Positions 13,613-13,682 of a stretch of 13,682 nucleotides of DNA are shown one piece after another. This stretch comes from Bacteroidaceae bacterium. GTDB taxonomy: Bacteria > Bacteroidota > Bacteroidia > Bacteroidales > Bacteroidaceae. Made by a program: the position numbers and the translations under genes. The stretch spans positions 1-13,682 of the forward strand of contig JAEDNQ010000050.1 in NCBI GenBank assembly GCA_016302435.1. Reading direction: 5' to 3'. Below the pieces are notes generated by a model. The model saw nothing but the letters and a program-made list of their open reading frames with translations. It made no database searches and was not told the origin of the DNA. Within the stretch, counting starts at the first letter, position 1. Every line of letters begins with the position of its first letter.

Positions 13613-13682
13613 TGTGCTCCATCCCTGTCACTTTCGACATACATAAGGTAATTCATAATTGTTATTAATAGAACTATCATAA

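Overview
The window looks like a chromosomal segment of a Bacteroidales bacterium, most likely Prevotella or a close relative. Supporting signs are: promoters of the TAnnTTTG type; start codons without Shine-Dalgarno sequences; a HmuY/HmuR-type heme-uptake operon; a regulator of the hybrid two-component (HTCS) lineage; lipoproteins with an acidic stretch after the lipid cysteine; and a C-terminal tail on the GH43 enzyme of a kind seen on secreted Prevotella proteins. The assignment is an inference from gene content, not from a marker search.

Layout from left to right. Positions 1-53 are the end of a small inverted-repeat element (copy C). Positions 83-1651 (minus) encode a response regulator/AraC protein that looks like a shortened HTCS with no sensor domain, no kinase ATPase domain and no phospho-acceptor histidine. 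Positions 1990-5748 (minus) hold a three-gene operon: calycin-like lipoprotein, HmuY-family lipoprotein, HmuR-like TonB-dependent receptor. The divergent gene at 6102-8402 (plus) is a secreted GH43 glycosidase. Positions 8403-9034 are intergenic and hold two nearly identical copies (A and B) of the inverted-repeat element, with a terminator and a promoter box between them. Positions 9035-11647 (plus) encode a secreted GH28-GH105 pectinolytic fusion. Then come mgtC/sapB (11725-12375, minus), a tRNA with anticodon CAU (12495-12568, minus), and fabI (12749-13612, plus).

How the genes fit together. The lipoprotein-HmuY-HmuR operon should capture heme at the cell surface and pass it across the outer membrane. 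The GH43 and GH28-GH105 enzymes attack side chains and backbone of plant cell-wall polysaccharides (arabinan/xylan-type decorations and pectin). The HTCS-derived regulator is of a lineage that normally controls polysaccharide-utilisation genes, but nothing here shows its targets. The mgtC, tRNA and fabI end is housekeeping.

The most unusual content is a 188-bp miniature inverted-repeat transposable element with 19-bp perfect terminal repeats and 4-bp target duplications. It is present in three copies. One makes up almost the whole predicted 5' leader of the pectinase gene, and another sits in the 3' region of the GH43 gene ahead of its terminator. The second is the degenerate, sensor-less HTCS remnant. 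I did not find CRISPR arrays, phage genes, intact transposases or a defence system.
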